Assembly: GCF_000001735.4 (NCBI RefSeq)
Contig: NC_003070.9
Coordinates: forward strand, 11,030,001 to 11,094,000
Reading direction: 5' to 3'
Source: Arabidopsis thaliana
Taxonomy: Eukaryota; Streptophyta; Magnoliopsida; Brassicales; Brassicaceae
DNA: 64,000 nt
Shown: in pieces, positions 45,720 through 59,490 of the stretch
Layout: each line of letters starts with the position of its first letter
Position numbering within the stretch: the stretch's first letter is position 1
Position numbers and translations under genes: made by a program
The notes under the pieces: generated by a model
The model's input: the letters and a program-made list of their open reading frames with translations, nothing else
Databases searched by the model: none
What the model was told of the DNA's origin: nothing

Positions 45720-48700
45720 CTAACGATACAAAGAACCTCTATACGTGGGATTCCAGTAGTCAGTTGCACTGTTATCGCGGTATGCGATTGGGGTATATGA
45801 AATAGGAACCAAACAAAGCCCTCTACTCCTTAGATCAAGATGCTTCGGTCCCCTTTTGTTGTGATCTTCTCTGTCCCATCCCCCCCATGGATCCTAAAAC
45901 CATACATATGACATTATGATTAATTAGCTGAAGAGATTCCATTATCTAAAACGTCATGAAGAAAATATTTTATAAACGTTACCTTCATTGATGAATTCTT
46001 CATATAAGGAGTGCTTAGCAGCTGCATGTTCGTTAAAATCACCAACAGTCAACTAAGATAGTCATGCTTGCATAGACATGCAACAATTTACCTTCATTTT
46101 CGTAAATTTTACCGTGTATGTATATAATTTACCTTAACTTGCTCTTGATAAAAATTTATGTAAGTGATGGCCTCTTGAAGCACAGAAGCAGTATCAGTCT
46201 GAAATGTTTTCAAACGAAATGTTTCATTTTCTTCGTTGTATTTTTTGAAAAGAAACGTTGAAAGAGAGAAGAACTATATATGATTTATAAAATTAAAAAA
46301 AAAAACTAAAAGCTGTTACAAAAATAAAATATTTTTAAAATAATATGACAACAAATAAAGAAAAGGAGTACGGTCTTTTTTTGTAGTACCTTTCCAAAGG
46401 GAGACACAATTTGCTGTAGAGTCGTGATCTTGTCTCGAAGTTTGGCTTTGGGTAGTTCCTGCCATTTATTTTTCGAAAATAATGTTAGAATTTTGATTTT
46501 ATTTATCCGGTATGATTCAAACAATTAATATCATAACATGAACAAATCATATGAAAATAATAGTGACAAATTATTTACATATGTTTACCATACAAAATCA
46601 GGGCAATTGTTATCTATATGTCCCATTACGAATCATACATTTTTTTTAAAGATTATTTTCACATTCAGTGTTTGTCGACGTATAGTTTTTTTTTTTTTTT
46701 TAAAGTAGATTCATCACTTGTTTTTTAAGTTATCCTAAGAAACACATTATATTTTTTGCATGAATTTAGACTTACTTAGGTACACACAAAACATAATGAG
46801 ATTATGTAGATTATATTACCTTCTCTGGCGAAAGTGTAGAGCCCTCACTGCACTTGGCCTTCTTTGAAACCTCATCGGAAATTTCTTCACATCTCTTCTT
46901 TTTTCCAGCGTTTGTTGTTCCCAGTCTCACTGCTGCCTGCAAAAATAGCTTCCAAATTCGGGTTTATACGTCGGTACATAGACTTTCATTTGTAATATTA
47001 CATTGTTTTGTGGATTTGAATTGTATATGCAGGATGACAATTCTAAAGGCGAACTAGAAACCTCTTACGCTAAGAAACAATCCATGCAAATAGTAGCAAA
47101 AGGAAAAATAAAAACACTTTACTAAGAAAAAAAAAGGAAATTTCAACTACCACAAACTTTACATTTAGAAATAATTCCTAAAAGCTTAAGTGGTGGTACT
47201 TTTGAGAATTTTCTCAAACTTATGGCATCTTCGAAACTGAAAATTATTTGTGGTTATTTTAGTATATTTTTCAAAATAGAATATATATTTGCCACAAAAT
47301 GCTGGGAAGAAATTTTAATGCATGGTAGCATCCTTAAGCAAAGTTAAAGATTGCAACAGAAATATCAACGTTAAATCCATTCTAAAGTACAACGTATTAT
47401 CAAATAATAAGCAAATTGAAACGACGTCGTTAGCAAGCTATGATAATGATATCACATATTTGATAGCGTATACGTACCAGAGATGCCGTTTGATGTTCTT
47501 TCTTGTTAAACTCGGATACGTTTAAGGCCTTAAAGCATGGCTTAAATGACGGATTAATATCCGTTAATGGCCTACTTAACCTTATATCAAGGAAACTTCT
47601 AGAACTTTCTATAGGATCATGGAACAAGGAACCACCACCACTTGAGCCATTATTGTAACAAAGATCTTCCTCATTTTTCACCTCCAAGGCTTGTCTGTAC
47701 ATAGAAATGTCGTCGTTTTGAGAATGATCATGATCGAAGTGATGATGAAGGTTATGGTTCATGTCGGGATTATTCGGTGGTGCAATTGACCAGTGCTTGC
47801 CTACAAGATCCGTCAACTTTGACAGCCGTTGGTCACTACTTTGATCGTACCTAACTTGATTTGGGTCATAGATCCAACCGTTACCATTACCGTTATGGCA
47901 CGCTGGCTCGAATGATGGTAATTCTGATGTTGTTGATGAATTTCTTGATGCTATGTGATGATGATGATCCATCATTTGATCTCCTAAGCTTCTACCAGGC
48001 CTGTCCATTTTTTAAAAATTAATGTCAATGTGTGTGTAAGAATATGGTATTTAGTATTACAAAACTTAAGTTAAATATGGGCTCGATTTTTTTTTTGGTT
48101 TTAATGAATTTAGTGTTATGCTAGATTATTAATTTTACTTAGGAAACTCTACAAATTAAAACTTCCACTAAAATAATTTTGGGAAATTGTAAAAAGTTAC
48201 AACGTGGTACTTTAATTTGGTTTGCATTTGACCTTTCGTTTATATATTTTTTTGGTATGATAACGTTTTCGTATATTGTTCAAGTAATTACGTTGTCGTT
48301 TATACTTTGTTTTTAAAATTGTAAGACATGATATTGGAACCAGTAGACGCAAAAACAAAAACAAATAGTATTTTATAAACTATTAAAACTTCTTTTAATT
48401 ATAAAATAAGAATAAAAATACATCTTCGAGTGGCCAATAATAAAGATGAATAATCATAAGTGCAAAATTATAGGCATACCCTAACCAATCAAACGTTAAA
48501 TCATTTACTGGGGAACAATAATTCAAAAGAGCTACTAATATACTTTTTGTAAACCAACTTTTAGACCTCTCTTTTGTTTCTAATGTTTTTATTTGTTTTA
48601 TTTTTAGGCCTGGAGCATTCATTCTTTTTAAACAAACGAAAGTATTAATAGTGAGAACTAGATGATTTCTTTATGGAGTGGAGCGTAGAACCTAAAACCT

Positions 48701-49140
48701 TAAACTAAACTTTGAATCCACAATAACCGTTATGTGAATTGTAAGTAAGAACACGATACTAAAGAAGATTTGTTAATGGTTCGAAAAGATAAATAAAATT
48801 TAAGTGTTTTGATAGATGCTTACAAGAAGGCAAGACTCCATAGATGATTATGAGAAGATACTACATGGTCGCGAAGCAACTCATCGGAGGAGGAGGCAGG
48901 CTGATTCGAAGCCGAGAGAGAGTGATGATTGGAGGATTCAGCGGTTAGGTCCAAACGATTCGAAGCGCGTACGGTAGAGACGGAGAGATTGTCTTCTTCA
49001 CAGCTAGCGTTGGCGTGTGAGTTATTATTACTACTCTTATGGTAGAAAGACGTCGAACTAATCGAGTTTGCATGATCATTATGATGATGTTGAACATCTT
49101 CCCACCATGATGAACTTGGAGTACATTCTTCCCTTAACAT
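45720..49140 (-). CDS. bHLH111: bHLH111-type transcription factor
   Basis: Seven exons: 48824-49140, 47478-48000, 46820-46936, 46390-46458, 46133-46198, 45983-46021 and 45720-45893, giving 434 residues. The N-terminal 280 residues are His/Asn/Ser-rich. The basic-helix-loop-helix region comes from exons 3-5: KKKRCEE and KKAK upstream, helix 1 LPKAKLRDKITTLQQIVSPF (about 321-340), loop GKTDTA, helix 2 ASVLQEAITYINFYQEQVK. The basic stretch lacks the His-Glu-Arg set that contacts E-boxes, so this is an atypical bHLH that may dimerise rather than bind E-boxes. AT1G31050 is catalogued as bHLH111. Some published models may be shorter at the N-terminus. Confidence 0.9.
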
Positions 49141-52100
49141 TTTCCTATCTTCGAGCTTTTTCTTTTTGCTTCTTTCTTTTATTTTGTTGGTTAAGAGTCT
49201 AGGATATGTGCATTAGAGAATATAAAGTGTATATATGATACGATCGGTGGTGGTGACAATATTATATGCTAGTGGGGTACGTCCACTACGTTACATTTAA
49301 ATTACATATAGTTATATATAAGCCACCGAAGGATGTGTTATATGCGGTCTGCGTAAGATCGTACGTCAATTGAAGATGTGTTTGACCTCTACATGAACTT
49401 GTCACATTTTTCGGCAACTAGATGGATCTTGGAATATTTTACAATCAGTTAAAATTCTATAGAAGCTAGCATATTAATCTTTGGACAGGACAACATGCAG
49501 AGTCACACAACTAACTCAAAACTTGAGTTTCCCTAAACAGCATATATATCATATACTAACTAATTGATCGACAATAATAAAAATGGTTAATCTTTTTATT
49601 AGTAATAATTATTTCCTTTTCAACCATGATATTCTAGATAACATTATAGATTTTGGAGATTAATCTAAGTTTCAAAGATTTTAAATATCACTTTTATTTC
49701 CAGAAAGTTACTGGAATAATTTATGCCTCCGCCACAAGGAGACATATCTCTGGCATAATGTACATTGTCATCAGACTTGGTATTTACCATTTGGCCAACC
49801 TGTGTTACCAAGATATGCCTCCGCCACACGTGTATGCGGCCGGGTGCCACAAGTCCGTGAATGAGGCCTAAAAATTGTTGTTTCATTCTCTTGTACAAGC
49901 ATTGGTGGGAGAAGGCATGACGATACTAGAAGCTCCACGCTTCATCAATCATAAGTGCATAAGGAGTAGAATCGGACTCGGAGTCAATAGTCACTAGCTA
50001 ATCTTTTATGATGATTCGTTCTAGATCCAATATAACAAAATTTACGTCGTCTTCTCTTCTCTTCATAGTATAATTTATTTTTGGTTTATCGAGAGAAGCC
50101 AATTATTTGGCTGATTCCCTTGCTACATTAGGTTTGACCAACTTCTTTTCTTTGCTCCCCAGCTTTAATAAAGATTTTGGTTTGCCGACCAAAAGGTTAG
50201 ATTTTTGTTTTTGACCGATAACAAAACTTCTGATATTGAAACTAAAAGTACATACTAATAGTCATTGCGAAATTGAAGGAGTTTAGATGAAAAAAGACTA
50301 AACTAAAAACTGATTATTCACATATAGTTGATTGCTTTCTACTTGCATGTTGTATCAATACCATTATAGAGCTTCTCGTATCTACCAAAAAAAAACTTAG
50401 GGCGAAAGAGGAAGGTGTAGAAAGGGGCAGTAGGGTTTATTTCTTTTAATTAATTTTCTGCGTCCAATTATTATAAAAAGTTGGCACACGATGCCAAACA
50501 ACTTAAATTAAATTAACTTGGATATGTTAATTTAATATGCAAGCGTGATTATTGATACACGTTATTATCTTTTTAATTTATGTAACCAAAAGTAAGGGGG
50601 CAATATGGAATATTAAAATATTTATTTTGTAAGGTTTCAAATTACCGAACACAGAAGCACTCATTGTTCCAATCTACATATTTTCATATAATACTCCATA
50701 GCAAATCTCAGTGTGGGTAATCCAGTTTTCAGTAATTTTGAATTATGATAGAGTGAAAAAATATATGAACCAAATAGTAATTATATCCGTTGTAACTTGT
50801 AAGCATATTGATTGGTGTAACATATAAACTATATAATAAGAAGCTTTTAACTTTTAAGGTCATGAATTCACAATTTCGAATATTAATAACAGAAGAAAAC
50901 ACTATTTAATTAGTTGTGATTTATCATTTGTCATAAAACATCTAAAACACAAATCTTTTCTGTTGCAGGATCCTATTGATAACACAAAAAGATAAGTAAC
51001 CAATACTAATAGAAATTGGAGATTAATTTTTACAACAACCGATAGTCGATTTTAGTTTCTTGTTTCCCCTTACGATCTAGTACGTAATATTGACTTATAT
51101 CGTAAGCTTAAATTTGATGCTTACTTGTTTGGTGACACGAAACCTAGCAATAAAGGGTTACGATTCCATACTGGCCCTAACTTTTAATTTCAAAAAGATA
51201 ATTTAAAGTATTAATCAATAATCACGCCTGTTTAATTAATTTATTATCGTTTCTTGGTGCGCTATTTATTTTCTCAGGCATTCATACCTTTTAATCCGAG
51301 TCCAATTCCACTCCAAAAGTTTCTTGTCTTTTGCGACATCTTTTTGTTCTTCTTTCACATATTTTAATAAATAACAATTTAAAAGGAAATTGAGTGGCCA
51401 AATTTTCTGAGGTTGACTTTTGTTTATTTCATTATCATTTCTATTTGACTCTGTATATAATAGTCAATAACCAATCGATAGCAACATAACCCAAGATGTT
51501 TTTCTAATGGCCGAAAGTTTAATTGAAAATATTCAATTAGTGATTATAGTTTAGTTAAATTACATGAATGAAAGTATGAAACCATGTAAACTTTTAGTGG
51601 AAGAGAACGATTAGGCAAGTAATGGAAGTATTCTAGGCCCATTTATTTATTGGTGTTTGGATTTTCTGCATAAGCCCATTCATGATTCATGCATGAAACA
51701 ATATTTTTCTAAGTTCTTTTTCTTTCCCTTTTTGTAACGCATGAAACCATCAAGTTCAGGTTCGTTGTGCGAGGAAGTTTAAAATTTGCACATCACATAT
51801 TTTGTTAAACGGTAAGGACTAAGGAATAACCAAAGCCAAGGAAAAATAGTTACAATTCATGTAGAGTACCAATATCATATATTCGTTTATAATTTGTTTA
51901 CCAAAGTAAGGATTTTTATTTTGGCCAACCGCCAACCAAACGATCTATTAGAACAACACAATTTAGCAACGGTTCAAAACAGCCGAACTTGGTTATATAG
52001 TTATAAGCTAAGAAAGTTTTGTCGTCTTAGCCCTAAGGGTTACCTTGATGAAAACAGTAAGGGTGGGGTGAATAACTTGGTCCAGCTATTATTTAGGAAC

Positions 52101-54950
52101 CGGACACCTAAATAGGATGAATTATGATGTGTTTTAGTCTCTTTTCCAGTTATCCACATTACGTATAGCGCCACATTACGTATTGTTATGGTCCCAAGTA
52201 AAATGTAGCCTTTGTAAAATTTGTCATGGCTTTGTAAGTGCTACATGCTATCAGAGCCGAGGAAAAACAAATACTAAAAGTTAAGCTAATATATAACATG
52301 CTACGTGATTCACTAAAAATAAGTACAACTTTACGCTAACAATTCTCATAAACAAAATTACATATGATGTTAAGTGATTCGTCCAAGTGTTAGTGAGAAC
52401 TTTTAACCCTAAATATATGGATTATTCCTGTCAACATTAAATTTTGTGTCAACAAATTGCCCAGATGATAAATGATGTGATACGCTCTAATTGTGTTATA
52501 GTATAATATTTATCAAAATTGTAAATCATATACAATTAATAACTATTTTATATATTTAGCTAGTTAAAGTATTAGGTATATACCACTAAAGGTGGCTGGA
52601 TTGATGAGGCCAAACTAAATTGTGACCGTCCGGCTAACTAAGTTTGATGTAACAATTGAATAATCATCTCACCAAATCCCTAAACTCTTGTCACCAGCTC
52701 TAGTATTTTGCTTACATTTCTATGCGATATTTTCTAATAATTAGATTAAGAACAGAACAATGATTAGTTGATTATAAGTCTATGACCAAATAAAATGATG
52801 GGCAAATGTTCGTTTTTTTTTCTTTGTTTCTAGCCAACAATGATGGCCCAATGTTCAGAAAACTTAACTTCAAAATAGTATTTATTATTTAAATATGTAA
52901 TCATTATTTTTCTAATAATTATCTTACTTTTGTTTAGCTGTCTTTGTTAATTAAAGTAATGTTGGGTGCACTAGAGACTAGAGGCCCCAATTCAACTCAT
53001 ACTCGATTTATACCTTTCTCCAATTTCTCCACCTTGAACTAAGTAACTAACGCCTAACGGTAGATTAGTGAAATATATCAATAGAAGTTTTAAATAGAAG
53101 AATAGAATACCCAATGGTCTCTGTTTCAATCTTGTCCTTATTTTCTGAGTCCATATGTAAACAACGATTACTTTTAAGTTCTAAATAAAGTTATAAGTTG
53201 AAAAAAAAAAAAGAATAGAATCCATACAGTTTCATGAATATTACAACACCATCCTTTTTTTTGTCAAGCACAACACCATCCTTTTAACATCTATTTTTTT
53301 ATTTGTATTTGTATATCCACATGTTTAAATAGATATATCGATTATCATACAAAAATATAACAAAAGTGATTTTGAAATATAGAACCGTTCAATTTATTTG
53401 AAACTAGCAGTTGAACACGTACGAAGTTATACGTTTTGGGGGAAGTCGGGCAAGATCTTAAGTTGGAGCACCAATTGCATGGTTAAATAACAGTTTTCTT
53501 ATAATATAAGCACAGTCCCAATGTACGATAAACACATAACGATACTTAAAACATTGGTTCCGTCCAAAATTCTTGTATTATTATTTTTCAAATTGTTGAT
53601 ATGTATCCATGTTTCCTTGTGATGTTTTCGATTATATATTCACTGCTTTATGTTAATAACAAAACAGTAGTATGTACATATAAATACATTTTGCGGGTTT
53701 ACTGATTTTTATACAAAATTTTGTAAAGTCATGAAACCTGTTATAGTCCATGACTTAGGCATGAATCCAAAGTTCAACCATTATCAAATAGTATTCATTT
53801 TATTATTACGCTACACAGTATCAATAAAATAGCAACTCGAATACATATATATGCGTAAAGATGCTATATATAAACTCCAACAACCCATGCATAACATTGC
53901 ACCTTAGTTTCATAAATACGTACGCAATTCCCCATACAATCAAACATATTTTTTCCATCACGCAATTAACAGTTCCCATTATATACTATGTCGGTCATTC
54001 ATATTTTAAGGAAAAATGGGAATATAAACCAAATGATATAAGTCATATATTGTCCACTATAAATCGAAAGATCCGTCTATTGTGGATAAACTTTAATATA
54101 GCTCGTATGATATATATTAAAATAATATCAGAAAATGAGATCTAAAACCAGAAAGAGTGTGTGATTGATCCAATAATTTGTTCTAAAGGATTACAAACTC
54201 ATCATATGGATCAAAACGAGGAATCAAATTCCATTATCTACCAAAATCGTTGTAGTTTTTTTTTTTTGATTACTATAAACATTTTATATAGAAAAATTAT
54301 TCGATTTTTCACCGGTTTCGGCTTAGTATATGAGATTAGGACTAAGATCTAGTTTGGTTATGTTAAAAAGTCTTGTTAATAGAAATATGTATTATCACAT
54401 ATCTTTTTCAAAATGAGCATTTATAATTTCTATAAAAACATATACATTTTCTAAAATATACCAATACACAATGGCATTTGTATACAAATACACCAAATTT
54501 GGTATAAAGTGTCGTATTTCAAGACACTCAAAATATGCCTTTTTTGTAAATATTTCTCAGAATTGTGTATATTTTCTATCACATAAAAGTAGATATAAGA
54601 TGAATAGTTTTGGTATTTAATACAATTAGAAAAGGAAACTCGAAACCCGCTTAACAAGCCAGAAGGGCTAGGCAACAAACTGTCGGAAAGCTCTGACAGA
54701 ATGCATGAGACTAACAAAAGGGGTGAAACAGTCATTTCATAACTCCAGTTGTTACACGTTGGTTGATTGATTATTTGTTGATTCTTGTCTTCTTCGCCAC
54801 TGTTTGCTCCGCTCGTGTTAAAACCTTATATTATAAAATCCCTTCCAAAAAACAGAACCAACTTAGCCAAACGTCACAAATCCAAAACTCAAAACCGAAT
54901 CGTTTTTAGCCTCCAAGAGAGAGAGAGAGAGAGAGATCTGCATATAGAGA
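49141..54950. other. Gene-poor interval between bHLH111 and GlcNAc1pUT1
   Basis: About 5.8 kb, AT-rich. Contains a degenerate retroelement RNase H-like fragment at 50083-50214 and a GC-richer segment at 49720-49865 with two copies of CCTCCGCCAC. The last 200 bp are the GlcNAc1pUT1 leader with a (GA)n run at 54917-54936. No intact gene is supported. Confidence 0.5.
50083..50214 (+). pseudogene. RNase H-like retroelement fragment
   Basis: The frame reads LSREANYLADSLATLGLTN then FFSLLPSF. This is the C-terminal signature (REAN..AD.LA..G) of the RNase H-like domain of plant non-LTR retroelements. It is short, has no catalytic residues, and upstream frames are broken. Confidence 0.5.
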
Positions 54951-57900
54951 ATGATAGAACCGTCGATGGAGAGAGAGAATGGTGCTTTAACGGCGGCGAC
55001 AACAACGACGACGGCGGTGACTTCTCCTCCTCCGATGGCTTCTTCACCGCGTCAAGCTTTAGTTGAGAGATTGAAAGATTATGGACAAGAAGATATTTTC
55101 TCTCTTTGGGATGAACTTTCACCAGACGAGAAAGATTTTCTCGTTAGAGATATTGAGGTTCGTGATTTCGATTTTTTTTTTCCAGATTCTTCGTTAAGAT
55201 TTGGATCTCAGATTCAGTTTAAGCGTAATTAACTGATAACACTGTTATTTTATTTTCTGCTTACAGAATTTGGATCTTCCAAGAATAGATCGGATCATTA
55301 GATGTTCACTTCACTCTCAAGGTTTTTTAATTCGTTACGCTAATCAAATTAGTTAACATGCATTGTACTATAATCTCGGTTTTTCTCGGTTAATTAGGTT
55401 TACCGGTTGCGGCGATTGAACCGGTACCGGAGAATTGGGTTTCGACAGTAGATGGTAGAACAATGGAAGATAGAGAGAAATGGTGGAAAATGGGATTAAA
55501 AACTATCTATGAAGGCAAATTAGGTGTTGTGCTTTTATCTGGTGGACAGGTAAAATTAATTAATAATGCAATTTTTCTTAAGCTATATAATTAAGTTGCT
55601 ACTTAGAGTGCTAAATGATTCTCTTGTTGATGGTTGAGATTGGGAGTTTTGGAATAATGCTGCTACTACCTAACTTAAAAAGTTGAATTAATTAGATTAT
55701 AAGACTTTAGTGTAGTGTTGTGTACTTTATATAATTGCTATATAGTAGTTTGAAATGGAAATAAAAGTGTTGTTTAGATAAGTAGGGTTATTAAAAGAGA
55801 CAATAATGGGTTCTATTATATTGGCAAACAATAATTCATGATTAGTTTTCAGACAAATCACTGTCGGTGGTGTTTTTGAGTAATTGCGTTTTCTAGGAGG
55901 AACCTTCTGATTAACTATAACGGTGCTGATGTTGATCACGTGATCTGAAAGATGCTTTATAGGATTCCGTAACTTTTTATTATTATATTAGGAGGATGCT
56001 CTGTTTCGTGTGTTGTAAGGAAGCTTGAAAAAAAATCTGGTTTTAAAGATACGTGTTGCTTGATGTATTACTTAGTTTCGGAGATTCATAACTTGAGAAG
56101 ATCTTTTATACATCCCAGTTAACTTTTTTGCAACAATCCTCAAGTGATTTGATAATGAACATGGTTTGGTTTGATTACTTAGTTTCGGAGATTTGAGAAG
56201 ATCTTTTATATATCCCAGTTAACTGTTTTGCAACTATCCTTGAGTGATTTGATAATGAACATGGTTTGGTAATGAAACTAATGTAGGGAACAAGGCTTGG
56301 AAGCTCAGATCCAAAAGGATGTTTCAGTGAGTAATTCTCATTTTTGTTATGCTCTGAATAAGCTTAGGTTGTTGCATTGCTTGAAGGCATGATGGTTACT
56401 TAACAAAGTAGTTATTGACTTATTTCCATCTTAGATATCGGATTACCATCAGGGAAATCGCTCTTTCAGATTCAGGCAGAGAGAATCTTGTGTGTTCAAA
56501 GACTTGCTGCTCAAGTAGTGAGTGAAGGTGAGTGAGACTACTCATGGCTTCTTCTATATTCCAACAGATATTTGTACCGTTATGCCATATTTGACACTCT
56601 TTTCCGCATAATATCTTACGTTCAGGTCCAATTCGTCCAGTTACAATACATTGGTATATTATGACTAGTCCATTTACTGATGAAGCGACACGAAAATATT
56701 TCTCGAGTCACAAGTACTTTGGTCTTGAACCAGATCAAGTAAGATGCTGCTTATTTGTATAAACATTCCTTATTGTTGTTTCCTTCGTCTCTTAGACCAA
56801 TCTTGATCACTTCTTACTACAGATCAGTTTTTTCCAACAAGGTACTTTGCCCTGCGTTACAAAGGATGGAAAGTTTATTATGGAGACACCTTTCAGTGTA
56901 TGTACAATTAAAAAATGACAAGCACTCACTTTTGTTTTCAGTACTCACTTAATGAGTTTAATTACATATCATTAACAGCTAGCTAAAGCTCCAGATGGTA
57001 ACGGCGGAGTCTATGCAGGTACGTTTACTAAATTTTGATTCTGTTTTTTACTATCATACATATGTTCTATTCAAACCGTTGCTGATGCTGATCCGAGATT
57101 TTTACAGCGCTAAAGTGTTCAAGGCTATTAGAGGATATGGCTTCTAGGGGGATTAAATACGTCGATTGCTATGGCGTTGACAATGTCCTGGTTAGCTCTC
57201 TAGTGTAATCTTGAGTCTTGACATGTGTTTGTTTCCTCAACGTTGTTATAATATGGAATCTTGAAAATGCAGGTTCGAGTAGCTGATCCTACTTTTCTTG
57301 GATACTTCATCGATAAAGGGGCTGCTTCGGCTGCAAAAGTTGTGCGGAAGGTATATAAGATCATACAATGTAACTGGTCTAGAAAGATTTTAAGATTAAG
57401 ACTTCATCTTCTTTATATTTCTGTATGGAAAAAAAACAGGCATATCCTCAAGAACAGGTAGGAGTGTTTGTTAGAAGAGGTAAAGGAGGACCGTTGACAG
57501 TAGTTGAGTATAGTGAGCTTGATCAGTCTATGGCTTCTGCTATTAATCAACGAACAGGACGTCTTCAATATTGCTGGAGTAACGTAAATTCCTTTTTTCT
57601 TCTTCTTCTTCTTCTTATTCTTATGAATTTCACTACTAATCCAAAGTTGTGTTTTACATATTTCTTAGGTGTGCTTACACATGTTTACTTTAGATTTCCT
57701 TAATCAAGTAGCGACCGGCCTAGAAAAAGATAGCGTGTAAGTTTCTCTTCAAATACAAACGAATCTGGCAGTCAAAATGTTATTGAATTGTGGTTTGTGG
57801 CAGGTACCATTTGGCGGAGAAGAAGATACCATCTATGAATGGATACACAATGGGACTAAAACTAGAACAATTCATTTTTGATTCGTTTCCTTATGCTCCT

Positions 57901-58361
57901 TCAACCGCACTTTTTGAGGTATAGTATCAATTCATTTTTACACAATATACTAACTAAAGAAACCAAATATTAAAAACTGAGAAATTGGGTTGTGCTATGT
58001 GTAGGTTTTAAGGGAAGAGGAGTTTGCACCAGTGAAGAATGTTAACGGGTCTAATTTTGATACACCGGAGAGTGCGAGGCTTTTGGTTCTAAGGTTACAC
58101 ACACGTTGGGTTATAGCAGCTGGTGGATTTCTAACACATTCTGTGCCTTTATATGCTACTGGTAACTCTCAAAACAAATCTTCTCATTACTGTGTTTTTA
58201 TTTATTTTACTTTTCTGTCCAACGAATTTATTTTTCTTATATGCAAAATCGAATAAATTTTAGGTGTAGAGGTTTCACCTTTGTGCTCATACGCCGGAGA
58301 AAATCTTGAAGCTATTTGTCGAGGAAGAACGTTTCATGCACCTTGTGAAATTTCCCTCTAA
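54951..58361 (+). CDS. GlcNAc1pUT1: UDP-N-acetylglucosamine pyrophosphorylase
   Basis: Fifteen coding exons (54951-55157, 55267-55321, 55398-55549, 56287-56326, 56435-56527, 56626-56738, 56823-56897, 56979-57018, 57108-57190, 57273-57350, 57440-57583, 57669-57736, 57804-57918, 58005-58161, 58264-58361) give 505 residues. The nucleotidyltransferase signature LLSGGQGTRLGSSDPKG (133-149) crosses the exon 3/4 junction. Further family motifs are MTSPFTDEAT, FFQQGTLPC, GNGGVYAAL, DCYGVDNVLVRVADP, GRLQYCWSNVCLH and FIFDSFPYA. The enzyme makes UDP-GlcNAc from GlcNAc-1-phosphate and UTP in the cytosol, feeding N-glycans, GPI anchors and O-GlcNAc. AT1G31070 is one of two Arabidopsis isozymes. The (GA)n leader lies just before the start codon. 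Confidence 0.96.
56068..56270. repeat. Tandem duplication in GlcNAc1pUT1 intron 3
   Basis: Two copies of about 96-107 bp (from about 56068 and 56175). Each runs from TTACTTAGTTTCGGAG through CATCCCAGTTAACT-like sequence to GATAATGAACATGGTTTGG. Divergence is low. Confidence 0.88.
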
Positions 58362-59163
58362 TGGTTTTTGTGTTTTTGTTTTGGGGTATTAAAATCTTTT
58401 CATCATTTTTATGTGCTTTGTTTTCTTTGTTTCCGGTTGTGGTTTATATATAAACTGATTATCTTCCCATGAGAGAGAGAAAGAGAGAGTCAAAGAGGTC
58501 TTGGCGTTTTATATCCATTAATGTAACATATCTAATAAAAATTTTATGTTGGTTTTTGAATCTTTTAGGTATAGTTTTGGAGATGAGGAGCAAAGCTGAT
58601 TATTAGATGATTAATAATTAACAACAAAGAAAATGAAAAAAACTACAAGCGAACTCTTTATATGCTCGAAAGCAAGTCTCAAACATAACATATTAATGAG
58701 GAAAGTCTATCACATTAGTGAAGAGCGAAGTGACTAGATACAGATCGGTTTTAGTTGATCTTATAAACCGAAATCAAACAAAACCAAACCAATTAATGCC
58801 CTAGGTTCCGATCTCTATATATTGGCTCTCTTCGTGTGTGATTGGTTCGTCTGTAACTGTAGATTTTTTTGCTGTAAAATTTTTGTTTTATTTGTGATGA
58901 CTATAGCTATAGATTTTATTGCCGTAAAAATCAGTAGATTTTATTAATTTTATATTTTTATTTAAGAAATTGGTTGTAAAAATAAGATTATGGTTGTATG
59001 TATTTTTATACAAAATAAATATTATTGGTAAATTGTACTTATGTGTTATATAATTGAATTCACAAATATCAATTTAATATATATATATATATTAAAAACA
59101 ATGTAAGTTATATATATGTCATAAAGTAGATATTTACCTATTATTTATATCCATAAAACTAAA

Positions 59164-59215
<52 letters not shown>

Positions 59216-59490
59216 GAAAACTATAGTAATATTTTTAAAGAAAATGAGAAAATAAAGTTAAAAAAGAAAGAGAAAAAAATGTACAGACTTTCTAAAGATT
59301 ATTAAATTGTGCTTTAGAAAAACATGAATTTACAGACAAAATAAAAAAATAAAATTATTTGGGCTGTGAGAAAAAAAAGAAAAGCTAAAGCAAGATTGTT
59401 TCAATTTTGAGGCTGTAACTTTTTTAGTGTCTTTAAAAATTTCTTACAGCCCAACCAATCATAGACTTCGTCCGATCACAATATAAGAAG
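58362..59490. other. AT-rich spacer between GlcNAc1pUT1 and F-box pseudogene
   Basis: Contains the GlcNAc1pUT1 3' UTR, an inverted copy of the repeat at window positions 10-60 (58775-58822), and the TIR-like element at 58839-59461 with long (TA)n runs (59169-59214). Confidence 0.55.
58839..59461. mobile_element. Candidate non-autonomous TIR element
   Basis: About 620 bp of very AT-rich DNA. The ends are partly inverted copies of each other: TGATTGGTTCGTCTGTAA on the left and TGATTGGTTGGGCTGTAA read inverted on the right. I could not find a clear target duplication, so family and exact limits are uncertain. Confidence 0.45.

Noticed and set aside
53861-54352. 94- and 63-codon frames in the bHLH111-GlcNAc1pUT1 interval
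   Set aside because: AT-rich chance frames with no family resemblance or splice support.
55727-55939. 70-codon minus-strand frame in GlcNAc1pUT1 intron 3
   Set aside because: Lies fully in an intron, no homology or promoter.
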